Both the position numbers and the translations under genes were made by a program. From an uncultured Paracoccaceae bacterium (GTDB taxonomy: Bacteria > Pseudomonadota > Alphaproteobacteria > Rhodobacterales > Rhodobacteraceae): a DNA stretch of 64,000 nt. The first letter of the stretch is position 1. The number at the start of each line of letters is the position of its first letter. Below, piece by piece: positions 1 through 8,676 of this stretch. A model generated the notes under the pieces. The model searched no databases. It saw nothing but the letters and a program-made list of their open reading frames with translations, and had not been told where the DNA came from. The stretch covers positions 1,488,001 to 1,552,000 of the forward strand of contig CATOSU010000002.1 of NCBI GenBank assembly GCA_951812615.1. Reading direction: 5' to 3'.

Positions 1-434
1 GACAGACCGGCAGGAAACCCGGTGCTGACCGCGGCCACGGGGATGCCGGTGCCGTCGAGCGCCTCAACCGCCGTCGACACCATGTCGTGATAGACACAGA
101 CCGCTCCCACCGTGACCGGATCCATGCCCAGCGCCGCCAGCAGATCGGCCCGCACCGGTGTCCGCGCCTTGGCACAGAGCCGCCGCACCCGGTCGGCGGT
201 ATCGTCACCGCTGAGCGTTGTCAGATCGATGCAGGTGATCGCCTTCAAAAGCCACGCCGCCTGCCAGTCCTTCTTGACCGACCGCCGCCCCGGCAACGTC
301 GCCGCGCGCCGTTCGATGGCCGAGGTATTGGCCTGCACCGCCCGGACCCAATCCAGGTCCAGCGCCATGCCGGGATTTCGGGGCTCGGACACCTGCGGCA
401 ACTGCGCGGTGGTATCGCGGGTGAGGGTGTTCAT
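1..434 (-). CDS. deoC: Deoxyribose-phosphate aldolase, N-terminal part (cut by window edge)
   Basis: The first 144 codons read as the amino-terminal part of an alphaproteobacterial DeoC, which cleaves 2-deoxyribose-5-phosphate to glyceraldehyde-3-phosphate and acetaldehyde in deoxynucleoside catabolism. Recognisable stretches are AITCIDLTTLSGDDT near residue 70 and the AAVSTGFPAG strand near the edge, which belongs to the TIM-barrel core. The N-terminal extension of about 60 residues is usual for the alphaproteobacterial form. The ATG at 434 follows a strong GGAGGAG ribosome site six bases upstream. The catalytic lysine lies beyond the window. Identification is from sequence recognition only. 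Confidence 0.82.
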   Translation of the reverse strand, partial: MNTLTRDTTAQLPQVSEPRNPGMALDLDWVRAVQANTSAIERRAATLPGRRSVKKDWQAAWLLKAITCIDLTTLSGDDTADRVRRLCAKARTPVRADLLAALGMDPVTVGAVCVYHDMVSTAVEALDGTGIPVAAVSTGFPAGL

Positions 435-649
435 CGTCGCTCCTCCAGGTCACGGGGAGGGTCGCATGAGGGCTCGGGGGTTGGCAACGGCGGAATGGCG
501 AGGAGGGCCGGCGTTTTGCCGGGGGGTTCTGTCCTGTTTAGGTCAGTGAATACTGGCAGGCACGGTCCTCGGGACAAAAGCGATCGTTTTTGGCGCAGGC
601 TCTGCGAATCCGAACGGCCTATGGTTGTTGTTCCATCGATTGACGGAGG

Positions 650-942
650 TCAGCTCCGAGAACAGTGCTGGCTTCGGTTCTCGCCCTCGAACAGCGGCGC
701 AATACTTTTGATCTCGCGCTGCATATGTTCGCGAAAGAGCGTGACGCGCTTGGTGTTCCGCAAATCCCGGTGATAAAGAAGCCAGAGACCGAGGTTGTGT
801 TGCATTTCGGGTTCGCGATACCGGATCAGAGCAGGGTCGCTGTCCCCAAGGAAACAAGGCAGATACCCAACCCCAAGTCCCTCTTTCAATGCTGCCACGG
901 TCAAGGAAGTATCGTCCACAAAAAAGGAATGGCTATCTTGGG
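650..942 (-). pseudogene. LysR-type regulator, C-terminal fragment separated by IS256 insertion
   Basis: This is the carboxy-terminal third of a LysR substrate-binding domain (for example VAALKEGLGVGYLPCFLGD), ending at a stop at 650. It has no start of its own; an apparent ATG upstream lies inside the insertion element. Joined to the fragment that begins at 2937, after removing the element and one copy of the 7-bp duplication, it gives one uninterrupted frame of 298 codons, a normal LysR length. The gene was therefore whole before insertion. Base composition is lower in GC than in the housekeeping genes further right, which hints at acquired DNA. Confidence 0.88.
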
Positions 943-2329
943 GAGATATGGTTGAAAGTTGGTGATGGCCCCTGAGGGGCGGCATATCAAGGCGGTGCTG
1001 AAGCGCCGTCAATTCTCAAGAGAAAGGGATATGCCACATGTCGAAATCTACCGTTGTTCCATTCGAGCTACCATCGGAATTTTCACCTGATCCGCTGACT
1101 GAGGTCATTCAGTTCGGGGCCCGCGAGTTGTTGCGAACGGCTGTGCAGGCTGAGGGTGCCGGTTTCATGGCGGTTCACGCGCAGCGTCTGGACGAGGAAG
1201 GTCGCCAGCGTCTGGTGCGCCACGGGGTCCTGCCGGAGCGCGCGGTGATGACCGGGATCGGCACGGTGCCCGTTCAGGCGCCCCGGGTCCGCGACCGGGG
1301 CGCGAACATTAATGGCAGCAAGATCAGGTTCCGTTCATCCTTGGGGCCGCCGGATCTACGCAAAGCGAAGTCCGTCGAGGCGCTGCTGCCCTGGCTTTAC
1401 CTGAAGGGCATTTCAACGGGGGACTTCAGCGAGGCGCTGGCCGCCCTTTTGGGGCCGGATGCAGAGGGGCTGTCAGCCTCCACGATCACGCGACTGAAGG
1501 CGACCTGGTGGGACGAGTATGAAGCCTGGCGCAAGCGTGACCTGTCGGGCAAGCGCTATGTCTACATCTGGGCGGACGGGGTCTGCTTCACGCCCCGTTT
1601 GGACGGGGATCGTCAATGTATGTTGGTGATTATCGGCGCTGACGAGTACGGAGAAAAGGACGTTTTGAGCATCATGGACGGATTCCGGGAGAACGCGGAC
1701 AGCTGGCGGGACCTGTTACGCGGTCTGAGGAAACGCGGCCCATCGGTGCCGCCCGAGGGTGCTGTCGGTGAGGGCGCGCTTGGGTGGGTTCTGGACGGCG
1801 CTGCGGGATGTCTATCCGACCCCCCGTGAGCAGCGGTGCTGGGTCCACAAGACGGCCAATGTAACGGGCGCGCTGCCCCTGTCGCTGCGGGAAAAAGCCA
1901 AGGCCGATCTGCAGGATATTTGGATGGCCGAGACGAAGAAGGAAGCCAATGCGGCCTTCGATCTCTTCATGGAAACCTACGGCCTGAAATACGAGCGGGC
2001 CGTGGCCAGGCTGGTCAAGGACCGCGACGTGTTGCTGACCTTCTATGACTTCCCGGCCGAACACTGGAAACACATCCGGACCACGAACCCGATCGAAAGC
2101 GTCTTTGCCACGGTCCGCAACCGAACGCGCAAAACCAAAGGATGCCTGAACCGCAAGACCGCCCTCGCCATGGTCTTCAGGTTGATGATGTCGGCCAAGA
2201 AGAAGTGGAGGAAGATCTCAGGGCCAAACCGTCTGCCCGAAGTGATCCAGGGGATTGCCTTCAAGGACGGGATCAGGCAACGTCAAAACGCCGCCTGATC
2301 ACGCCGTCACCAACTTTTGGGCATAACTC
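943..2329 (+). mobile_element. IS256-family insertion sequence (1,387 bp)
   Basis: The ends form imperfect inverted repeats of about 27 bp: the left end begins GAGATATGG and the complement of the right end begins GAGTTATGC, and both then share AAAGTTGGTGA. The element is flanked on both sides by the 7-bp sequence TCTTGGG (936-942 and 2330-2336). The family usually duplicates 8-9 bp, so one edge base may have changed. It carries one transposase frame, now broken. The size fits the family. Confidence 0.9.
1038..2298 (+). pseudogene. IS256-family transposase, frameshifted
   Basis: A mutator-type DDE transposase split into two overlapping frames. The first frame (from the ATG at 1038) contains the first catalytic Asp at about residue 180 (YIWADG). 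The second resumes at GFWTALRDV and carries the catalytic Glu in TNPIESVFATVR. The break is explained by a 4-bp tandem duplication, TGGGTGGG at 1781-1788, where family members read LGFWTAL. In addition, the second catalytic position, normally Asp in VGDGALG, is Glu here (codon 1770-1772). IS256 transposases are not known to use programmed frameshifting, so the copy is probably inactive, though it could still be mobilised in trans. Confidence 0.88.
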
Positions 2330-2937
2330 TCTTGGGAACAAGCCTGTTTCGTCCACGTTCTATGGTATTCGCAGCAATCTACGCCAATCCATTTCTCTGC
2401 GGATCTACCAGCCGTTACTTCCGCACAATATGCTTCAGAGCCGTAGACGGACGATGCAACTGTTGTCAGACGTGTACCGATTAATGTCTCTCCGGGAGAA
2501 TTTGTCTGACGCAACGCCACATCCGCATCGCGCTCTGCCAAACGTACAGAATCGTTTGTGACTTCAAGGCGTAGGTCAATGTTTGGATGGGCTTTGCTGA
2601 AGCGCGCGAACAACGGCATCAGAATGGTCGATGCCATGTTGGCTACTGCAGTGACATGCAACTGCCCAGAAACATCATCGTTTTCTCCACCACGCGTTGC
2701 TTCGAAGGCCAGAAGTTCATTTTCCATGCGCGAGGCCGATTTGCGTAACTCTTCCCCGGCAGTCGTCAGAATATAACCCGATGAACTGCGTTCGATGAGT
2801 TTTGTCCCAAGCTTGTCTTCCAGCAAATGAATGCGACGTGACACCGTGGAGTGCCGAACACCCAGACGTTTGGCAGCATTGTTGAAGGACCCTTCGCGGG
2901 CGTAGGCAAGGAACACTCGCGCATCATCCCACTGCAT
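2330..2937 (-). pseudogene. LysR-type regulator, N-terminal fragment (DNA-binding half)
   Basis: The winged helix-turn-helix of a LysR regulator occupies residues 1-60 (NNAAKRLGVRHSTVSRRIH), followed by the linker helix and the first part of the effector domain. The fragment is interrupted at residue 202 by the IS256-family element. Reading continues for ten codons into the element before a stop, so a truncated protein that keeps the DNA-binding domain could still be made. No regulatory partner survives next to it: an IS3-family element begins 167 bp upstream of the start. Confidence 0.9.
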
Positions 2938-3183
2938 TCATACTCTCCAGCCTTGCGCAATTCTGCAATTCAGATGTCGAAATATCCCGGGTTCTCAAAA
3001 ACGTGCAATGCTGCGACCTTTTAAGCAATAGAAAAGGCTATCAAGAAAATACCGCAGAAAAGAAGGGGAGTGATATGCCAAACGCATTTGAACCCTGTGA
3101 GGGATGACCTGCCCCCAGAATTTCGGACCATTCAAAAAGAGAGTTTGTTCTCGTAACGTTCAAAGCTACGAGGAGAACGAAGA

Positions 3184-3450
3184 ATGCGGAAGTCACGCTT
3201 CACAGAGGAACAAATCGTCGGGATTTTGCAGGAGTATGCTGCGGGTGCCAAAGTGTCTGAGCTTTGCCGCAAGCATGGGATGTCCGATGCGACGCTGTAC
3301 AAGTGGAAAGCCAAGTATGGCGGCATGACAGTATCCGAGCTGCGCCGCCTGAAGGACCTGGAGGTCGAGAACTCGGAGCTGAAGCGTCTGCTGGCAGACG
3401 CGATGCTCGATAATGCTGGTCTTAAGGGGCTGCTGGCAAAAAACTCATAA
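3184..3450 (+). CDS. IS3-family transposase OrfA
   Basis: An 88-residue protein with the N-terminal helix-turn-helix of IS3-family OrfA (FTEEQIVGILQEYAAG, then ELCRKHGMSDATLYKWKAKYGG) and a C-terminal leucine-zipper-like helix (LEVENSELKRLLAD). It recognises the element ends. The slippery heptamer AAAAAAC at 3438-3444, just before the stop, is the classical -1 frameshift signal that fuses OrfA to OrfB into the active transposase. OrfA alone usually acts as a repressor. Confidence 0.92.
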   Translation: MRKSRFTEEQIVGILQEYAAGAKVSELCRKHGMSDATLYKWKAKYGGMTVSELRRLKDLEVENSELKRLLADAMLDNAGLKGLLAKNS

Positions 3451-3473
3451 CGCCTGCCGCCCGTCGGGATGCG

Positions 3474-4343
3474 GTGGTCACGTTGATGGCTGAACACCAA
3501 TTCACGCAAAGGCGGGCGTGCAGGCTGGTTGGAATATCCAGATCGAGCCTGACCTATCAGGCGCGCCCGGATCGCCACGCGCGGCTTCGGGAACGTCTGA
3601 TCACGCTTTCAGGCAAGCACAGGAGGTATGGCTATCGTATGTTGCATGCCAAGCTGGTGCGCGAGGGGTTCAAGGTGAACGTCAAAGTCGTCGAACGTAT
3701 CTACCGCGAGGAGCGGCTGTGGCTACGTCGCACAAAGCGCAAGAAGATCCCCAAGGAAGGCCGTGAGGGCGGCTGGTGCCCGATTGCAGCCAACCAACGG
3801 TGGTCTTTGGATTTCACCAGTGACGCACTGGCAAACGGGCGCAAATTCCGAACGGCGAACCTCAAAGATGATTGCACACGAGAGTGCCCCGCCATCGAGG
3901 TGGATTTCTCACTGCCCGGTGAGCGGGTCGTGGAACTGCTGAACCGGGTCGCACGCGAACGCGGATATCCTGACATTCTGGTCGTTGATAACGGCCCGGA
4001 ACTACGAGGTCGCGCGCTTGACGCCTGGGCCGATGACAACGGCGTGCAGTTGTATTTCATAGATCCGGGCAAGCCGACCCAGAATGCCTACATCGAGAGT
4101 TTCAATGGTCGCTTCAGGGACGAATGTCTGAACCAGCATTGGTTCACAAGCATCGGCGAGGCTCGTGACATCATCGAAAACTGGAGGATAGACTACAACA
4201 CAGAGAGACCGCACAGCAGCCTGAGATATCAAACCCCGGAGGAGTTCGCGGCAGCGCGGCCCTTCGACAAAACGCAATGGGCACAGCCGCTTGAGCTACA
4301 TGAGGGCTCCGCGCCTGCGCCCATTGCTCACGCCGCTGAATGA
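3474..4343 (+). CDS. IS3-family transposase OrfB (rve integrase domain)
   Basis: The catalytic half of the transposase. After an HTH_21-type region (RYGYRMLHAKLVREG) comes an rve integrase core with all three catalytic acids in place: Asp in WSLDFTSDAL, Asp in VVDNGPELRG and Glu in NAYIESFNGRFRDEC. The frame extends upstream of 3474 without a stop into the AAAAAAC slippery site near the end of OrfA. The natural product is therefore probably the OrfAB fusion rather than a free OrfB. Both frames are undamaged, so this copy may be active. Confidence 0.92.
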   Translation: MVTLMAEHQFTQRRACRLVGISRSSLTYQARPDRHARLRERLITLSGKHRRYGYRMLHAKLVREGFKVNVKVVERIYREERLWLRRTKRKKIPKEGREGGWCPIAANQRWSLDFTSDALANGRKFRTANLKDDCTRECPAIEVDFSLPGERVVELLNRVARERGYPDILVVDNGPELRGRALDAWADDNGVQLYFIDPGKPTQNAYIESFNGRFRDECLNQHWFTSIGEARDIIENWRIDYNTERPHSSLRYQTPEEFAAARPFDKTQWAQPLELHEGSAPAPIAHAAE

Positions 4344-4403
4344 TGGCACACAAATGGAGAGCAAACTCGATTTACGAGTGGCCCTGAAAAAAGGGGCAGG
4401 TCA

Positions 4404-4512
4404 CCCGAGCATGCTTGGAGGACATGTTCGCTACGCCCAAGGCCAACATGTGAAGGGCCGCAATCAGCCGGCGTTTCGGGGAAATCATGTCTGCATTCTG
4501 AAATGCCATCAT
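4404..4512 (-). pseudogene. 5' stub of a gene truncated by the IS3 element
   Basis: Thirty-six codons begin with ATGATG at 4512 behind a good GAGGAC ribosome site, then run into the right end of the IS3 element, where a stop follows after about fourteen foreign codons. The stub encodes a basic start followed by a hydrophobic run (LIAALHMLALGVA), as in the first membrane helix of an inner-membrane transporter; the family cannot be told. It is divergent from the LysR gene at 4625, so it was probably that regulator's target. Confidence 0.6.
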
Positions 4513-4624
4513 TTGTCCTCCATTGGTGTATGAGACCAATTTAACTCTGGACTTAGATTGAACAATCAGATCAGTCTGGTTTTGGAGATTGAATTCTTCA
4601 AGGACGATACGCAGGGAGCGTGGG

Positions 4625-5575
4625 ATGTTGTCCCCGGAAATCCTGAGCTTGGACCTCGCCGCATTGCGAACGTTCCGCCTTGTGTTTCGCCACAGGTCGT
4701 TTGCGCTGGCAGCTGACGAACTCGGGATGAACGCATCTTCGATCAGCTACACAATCGAACGGGTCCGCAAGGCCGCGGGCGATCCGTTATTCCTTCGCCA
4801 AGGCGGATCGATCGCGCCGACAGATCATTGCCGCGCCCTTATGGAAAGTGTCGAGCGGATCCTCGCCGAGGCTGAGCATATCGTCGACGAAGATGCTTTC
4901 GATCCACAGCGAGTTGAGGCCAGTTTCCGGATATTCAGTGCAGCCTTTGCGGACCAGATCATCATTCCGCTGGTCCTCCGGCGGCTTCGACGCGAGGCCC
5001 CGGGGATCACGATGCATGTGCAATCGGGCTATGGCGGTGCAAGGGAGGCGCTTCTTCAGGACAAAGCGGACGTCGCCATCATTCCTGGTGTCATCAGCGA
5101 TAGCGGAATTCACAGCATCCCATCGCTCGTCCCAGACCAGCATGTGTGCATGATGGACCGAGCGCATCCATTGGCGGCGAAGCCGATACTCTCTGTGGAG
5201 GACTTTGCGAGTTCTCCCCACATTCGGTTCGAGCCAACGCCAGGTTGGCTGCAATCGCCGTTCAAACATGCGCTCGAACACGGTGCCCGTCTTCGGACAG
5301 TTGTGACATGTTCCGACGCGCGTGAACTGGTCGATTGCGTGATTGGAACGGACCTGCTCGCTGTCCTGCCCAGCCGGCTCGCTTACCGCTGGCACAATGA
5401 TCTGGCGCTTTGCCCCTTCGACTTCCCGACCCCAAGTAATACGACGCTGTATTGGCCAGCGGCTTCACACCGCTCAAAAGTGAAGGCCTGGATCAGAGGG
5501 CTGATCGAAGACGTGGCGAGAAACCTTCGGGAGACACCACCAGGTCCAATAAACAGCCTCACCCGTCGGGGCTGA
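4625..5575 (+). CDS. LysR-family transcriptional regulator
   Basis: A 316-residue LysR protein with an N-terminal winged helix (FALAADELGMNASSISYTIERVRKA) and a PBP2-like effector domain of about 200 residues (ADVAIIPGVISDSG, ELVDCVIGTDLLAVLPSRLA). A TTG at 4589 would add twelve residues, but the ATG at 4625 is preferred because GGGAG lies just upstream and it matches the usual distance to the helix. The gene is divergent from a truncated gene that was probably its target, so it may now be an orphan regulator. The effector is unknown. Confidence 0.88.
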   Translation: MLSPEILSLDLAALRTFRLVFRHRSFALAADELGMNASSISYTIERVRKAAGDPLFLRQGGSIAPTDHCRALMESVERILAEAEHIVDEDAFDPQRVEASFRIFSAAFADQIIIPLVLRRLRREAPGITMHVQSGYGGAREALLQDKADVAIIPGVISDSGIHSIPSLVPDQHVCMMDRAHPLAAKPILSVEDFASSPHIRFEPTPGWLQSPFKHALEHGARLRTVVTCSDARELVDCVIGTDLLAVLPSRLAYRWHNDLALCPFDFPTPSNTTLYWPAASHRSKVKAWIRGLIEDVARNLRETPPGPINSLTRRG

Positions 5576-5585
5576 GCGATTGGCG

Positions 5586-5607
5586 CCGACCACCTCAATG
5601 TGGTCGG
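5586..5607. terminator. Bidirectional terminator-like stem-loop
   Basis: CCGACCAC and GTGGTCGG form a perfect 8-bp stem around the loop CTCAAT, placed in the 38-bp gap between the convergent LysR and TetR genes. No clear T-tract follows on either strand. Confidence 0.6.
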
Positions 5608-5613
5608 AACGGA

Positions 5614-6330
5614 TCAGCCGGCGCGATTGACCTCTGGAGCAGATGCCGCCTCGGAGGTGGTCAAGGCATCAATCCAAAGATCGGTCGCGGTTTCTGCCAG
5701 CTTCTGAGGCGTCGGAAAGAGGGCCACCATTTCCGACATGGATTCGACATAGACCTGCATGCAGAGCCCCTCGATCATCACGCGCAGAGCATGAAGGCGG
5801 CGGAGCACATTAGCGCGATCTTCGTTTGTTTCCGCGGGGCCAAACACCCGTGCATACGCATGATACAAACGATCCACCCATTCGCGTTCCTTGACGTGAC
5901 GCATTTTGCGGAAATCGTCGGCTTCATCGACAAACTGATAGAACGCGCGCAGCAGCCCATCATTCATCTGGTGCACCTCGGCAAAATAGAGGTTGGCGAG
6001 GTAGATCCGCGTGCGCCAGTCCTTGCCCGAGAAATTGACGCGCGGCACGTTGAACATAGTGGCGCGAAAGTCAGTGAGCACCTGCAACGCGATGTCGGAT
6101 TTATCTTCGAAATATATGTAAAAGGTGCCCCGCGCGACACCGGCGCGCTTGATGACATCCGCAATGCGCATGTTGTGATAGGCGCCGTCCTGCAGGATTT
6201 CTGCCGCAGCGAGAAGCAGTTTTGTCTTGCGCTGTTCCCCTTTGCTCAGGCTGGTGTCGGCCTCGATCCGATCAGCCAGATGATCGACATAGCGAAAGGC
6301 CATTGGGGTGTCAGGGGAATTGAACGACAT
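5614..6330 (-). CDS. TetR-family transcriptional regulator
   Basis: A 238-residue TetR protein with its DNA-binding helix-turn-helix at residues 54-75 (MRIADVIKRAGVARGTFYIYF) and an all-helical ligand domain behind it. It is the last gene of a three-gene run with the enoyl-CoA hydratase-like and CoA-ligase genes, three bases after the former. Two matching palindromes lie between this operon and the divergent TRAP transporter genes (8517-8569). The simplest reading is that it represses both directions and is released by a substrate or CoA ester of the pathway. The ligand is unknown. Confidence 0.9.
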   Translation of the reverse strand: MSFNSPDTPMAFRYVDHLADRIEADTSLSKGEQRKTKLLLAAAEILQDGAYHNMRIADVIKRAGVARGTFYIYFEDKSDIALQVLTDFRATMFNVPRVNFSGKDWRTRIYLANLYFAEVHQMNDGLLRAFYQFVDEADDFRKMRHVKEREWVDRLYHAYARVFGPAETNEDRANVLRRLHALRVMIEGLCMQVYVESMSEMVALFPTPQKLAETATDLWIDALTTSEAASAPEVNRAG

Positions 6331-6333
6331 AAA

Positions 6334-7113
6334 TCAGCGTCCTTTGAATCTGGCGGGACGTTTTTCCAGAAATGCCGTCAAGCCTTCGCGGAAATCCTCG
6401 GATTGCAACGTAACCTGCCTGTAGTGCTGGCCTTTTGCAATCACCTCGTCATGCGGTAGCCGTTGCGCGGCACGGATAAGACTTTTGTGCGCCCTCAATG
6501 CAAGCGGGGCCTGTGCCGCCATTTCCTGTGCGATTTCCAATGTCCGGTCGGCTAAGGCCGCGCGCGGAACAACCTCGTGGAAGAACCCTGATCTTGCCCC
6601 CCAGTCCGCATCAAGTTTACCGCCGTAAAGCAGCGCGTAACTTGCCTGCGACCCCCCAAGCAGATCAACCAACAACCCGGGCAAGGACACCGCCGAGATG
6701 CCGATCTTGGCTTCCGGCAGAGAAATCAAAGTATCCTCGGCTGCAATGCGGATATCAGCCCAACCGCCAAGAGCCGCCGCCTGACCGACACAATGTCCGA
6801 AACAGGAAAAAATGACTGGTTTGCCACCCATATCATCGTCCAGAAAATCCAACTCAAACTGGTTCGAGCGGGACAGATCGCCACCGTTCAACAGCGCATT
6901 CCCCGCATCAATATCCAGCCCGGCGCTGAACGCGCCGTCGCCGGCCGCCGTCAGGATGCACACGCCCGCATCTTCATCCCCTTTGAACCGCGCCATCGCC
7001 CGATTCAGGCCGCCAAACATCGCCTCATTGAACACGTTCATCTTGTTAGGGCGGTTCAGCGTGATCGTCGCAATGCCGTCTGTCACTTCATATTGAACAG
7101 GATCGGTGCTCAT
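6334..7113 (-). CDS. Enoyl-CoA hydratase/isomerase family protein
   Basis: A 259-residue crotonase-fold protein. The oxyanion-hole segment AFSAGLD is at residues 61-67, and the second conserved region, LPEAKIGI, carries Glu134. The first catalytic Glu of true hydratases (in the GCELA motif) is missing; the matching stretch reads GQAAALGGWADI. An isomerase, hydrolase or lyase reaction on an acyl-CoA is therefore as likely as simple hydration. Its start overlaps the stop of the CoA-ligase gene by 4 bp, which indicates translational coupling and a shared pathway. Confidence 0.85.
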   Translation of the reverse strand: MSTDPVQYEVTDGIATITLNRPNKMNVFNEAMFGGLNRAMARFKGDEDAGVCILTAAGDGAFSAGLDIDAGNALLNGGDLSRSNQFELDFLDDDMGGKPVIFSCFGHCVGQAAALGGWADIRIAAEDTLISLPEAKIGISAVSLPGLLVDLLGGSQASYALLYGGKLDADWGARSGFFHEVVPRAALADRTLEIAQEMAAQAPLALRAHKSLIRAAQRLPHDEVIAKGQHYRQVTLQSEDFREGLTAFLEKRPARFKGR

Positions 7114-8480
7114 TGGTCATACTCCCGTTCGAAGATCTGTTGTTTTTGGTTTTTGTCGGCCTGAAAGGCGTCGAGCGTCCCCTTCGGCAGCAACGAAACC
7201 TGACACCGGAACCGCAGTTCTTTTGACACGGCGTCAGAGAGCTCTGCCGCCAGCGCCGCTGTTGCTTCGGCGGACAGTTCGGCTGCCAACTCTACTTTGA
7301 CCGGGAGCGGCGGTTCTTGGACGGGCGGTTTCGATGTCAGGACAATCCGTATGTTCGACCCCACGCCTCGGTCGGCAAAGCGACCGATGACGGCTTGAAT
7401 GGCGGCCGGGAACACGTTCACACCACGCACCAGAAGCATGTCATCAACACGGCCTTCGATAGAGTAACGGATCGTGTCGCGCCCACAGGCACACCGCCCG
7501 CGTTTTATCACGAACCGATCGCCGGACCGGAAGCGGATCGCTGGCGCACATTCCTTTTCAAGTGCTGTGTACACACCTTCGCCGGTGACTCCGTCTTCGA
7601 GAGGAAGCGACGCGCCGGTGGCGGGGTCAAGGATTTCCAGATGCACATAATCATCGGCAAGCCAGTGCAGCCCGGTATTGTGGCGGCAAGTAAAGGACGC
7701 GAAAAAGCTGGAATGCATCGCGCCGATGCCGTCATAAATCTCGGCTCCACCCCACAGGCCCGAGATCTTTTCACGCACTTCCGGGATTGACCCGCCCGGC
7801 TCGCCCCCAAGCAGAATGCGTTTGATGCCAAAGCTGGCAGGGTCGATGTTGAAATCTTCTCTCAGCTTGTTTGCCATCCAGGTCGCGTAAGACGGGGTGC
7901 AGTTGAGCTGCTTGGGGAATACAGACTGCGCTGTTATGGCAAACCGTCCGGGACCACTCATCCCGCCGATCGGAACAACGGTGAATCCGGCCATTTGCAT
8001 GATGTCGGCCACTGGCAGTCCCGCAATCCACATGGACATGACAAAGGCGTGCATTACAACGTCACCTCTTTCCGCACCCATCATCGGCATTGCACGGCGC
8101 ATGATCTCGGCGGTGACTTCACTGTCCGCCTGTGTGTAGCCTGTGAATGTCGGCATTCCCGTGGTGCCGGAAGTCGAGCTGATCCGAACCACATCGCGGG
8201 GATCGCACACGATGTGATCGCCAAGTGCAGTGATGCCCGCAGCTTGCGATTCGGCCTGCGATTCTCGCTCTTGGTTCTTGTCCATGAAGGGCAGATGCTT
8301 CAGGTCCGAGAGCGATTTCATCATCTCGGGCCGAAACCCCGCCGCGTCGAACCGGGCTTTGTGAAACGGCGATTGATCATAGACGCGGCGAAGCTGTTTT
8401 TGCAGCTTTTTCAATTTGATAGATTCAAGTTCAGACCAATCGGTGATCCCCTTATTCATATCGTACACTGGTGTTCCCAT
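7110..8480 (-). CDS. Phenylacetate-CoA ligase-like AMP-forming CoA ligase
   Basis: About 456 residues of the PaaK branch of adenylate-forming enzymes. These activate a carboxylic acid as acyl-AMP and transfer it to CoA. The ATP-binding motif SSTSGTTGMP is at residues 101-110, YDGIGA-type and RSGDR motifs follow, and the C-terminal lid contains GRVDDMLLVRGVNVFP. The ATG at 8480 is chosen because GGAGAGGA precedes it. An upstream ATG at 8519 would lie inside the proposed operator. With the hydratase-like neighbour and the TRAP importer, it probably starts catabolism of an imported aromatic or other carboxylate. Confidence 0.86.
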   Translation of the reverse strand: MGTPVYDMNKGITDWSELESIKLKKLQKQLRRVYDQSPFHKARFDAAGFRPEMMKSLSDLKHLPFMDKNQERESQAESQAAGITALGDHIVCDPRDVVRISSTSGTTGMPTFTGYTQADSEVTAEIMRRAMPMMGAERGDVVMHAFVMSMWIAGLPVADIMQMAGFTVVPIGGMSGPGRFAITAQSVFPKQLNCTPSYATWMANKLREDFNIDPASFGIKRILLGGEPGGSIPEVREKISGLWGGAEIYDGIGAMHSSFFASFTCRHNTGLHWLADDYVHLEILDPATGASLPLEDGVTGEGVYTALEKECAPAIRFRSGDRFVIKRGRCACGRDTIRYSIEGRVDDMLLVRGVNVFPAAIQAVIGRFADRGVGSNIRIVLTSKPPVQEPPLPVKVELAAELSAEATAALAAELSDAVSKELRFRCQVSLLPKGTLDAFQADKNQKQQIFEREYDQ

Positions 8481-8516
8481 ACGTGTGATCCTCTCCGCAA
8501 CGTCCGAATTTAGAAA

Positions 8517-8534
8517 CATGACATTGATGTCATA
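8517..8534. promoter_or_regulatory. Palindromic operator 1 (probable TetR site)
   Basis: CATGACATTGATGTCATA contains TGACA and TGTCA arms around TTGA, with symmetry extending to ATGACAT/ATGTCAT. It matches the second copy at 8552 at 15 of 18 positions and lies upstream of the CoA-ligase start. Confidence 0.65.
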
Positions 8535-8551
8535 TTTTGTGTTGACTGAAA

Positions 8552-8569
8552 CATGACACTCATGTCACA
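8552..8569. promoter_or_regulatory. Palindromic operator 2 (probable TetR site)
   Basis: CATGACACTCATGTCACA repeats the architecture of the first operator, 35 bp away centre to centre. A TTGACT at 8542-8547, a possible -35 for dctP, lies between the two. The pair in a divergent intergenic region suggests coordinated repression of both operons. Confidence 0.65.
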
Positions 8570-8676
8570 TTTCTTATCGAGCACGGCGCACCTGTCAAGT
8601 TCGGCGTTGGAGGAAACGTAAAATTTGACAGAGCGGCGGCCTAAACGGATCGTTCTTATGGGAGGAAAATGGAACC

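Larger units (their letters stand above)
3105..4403 (+). mobile_element. IS3-family insertion sequence, IS407-like (1,299 bp)
   Basis: Both ends carry the inverted repeat TGACCTGCCCC, typical of the IS407 group, and enclose an orfA/orfB pair. The flanking bases (GGGA on the left, CCCG on the right) do not form the 4-bp duplication expected for the group. The element may therefore have been part of a deletion or recombination with another copy. Its right end truncates a gene that starts at 4512. Confidence 0.88.
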
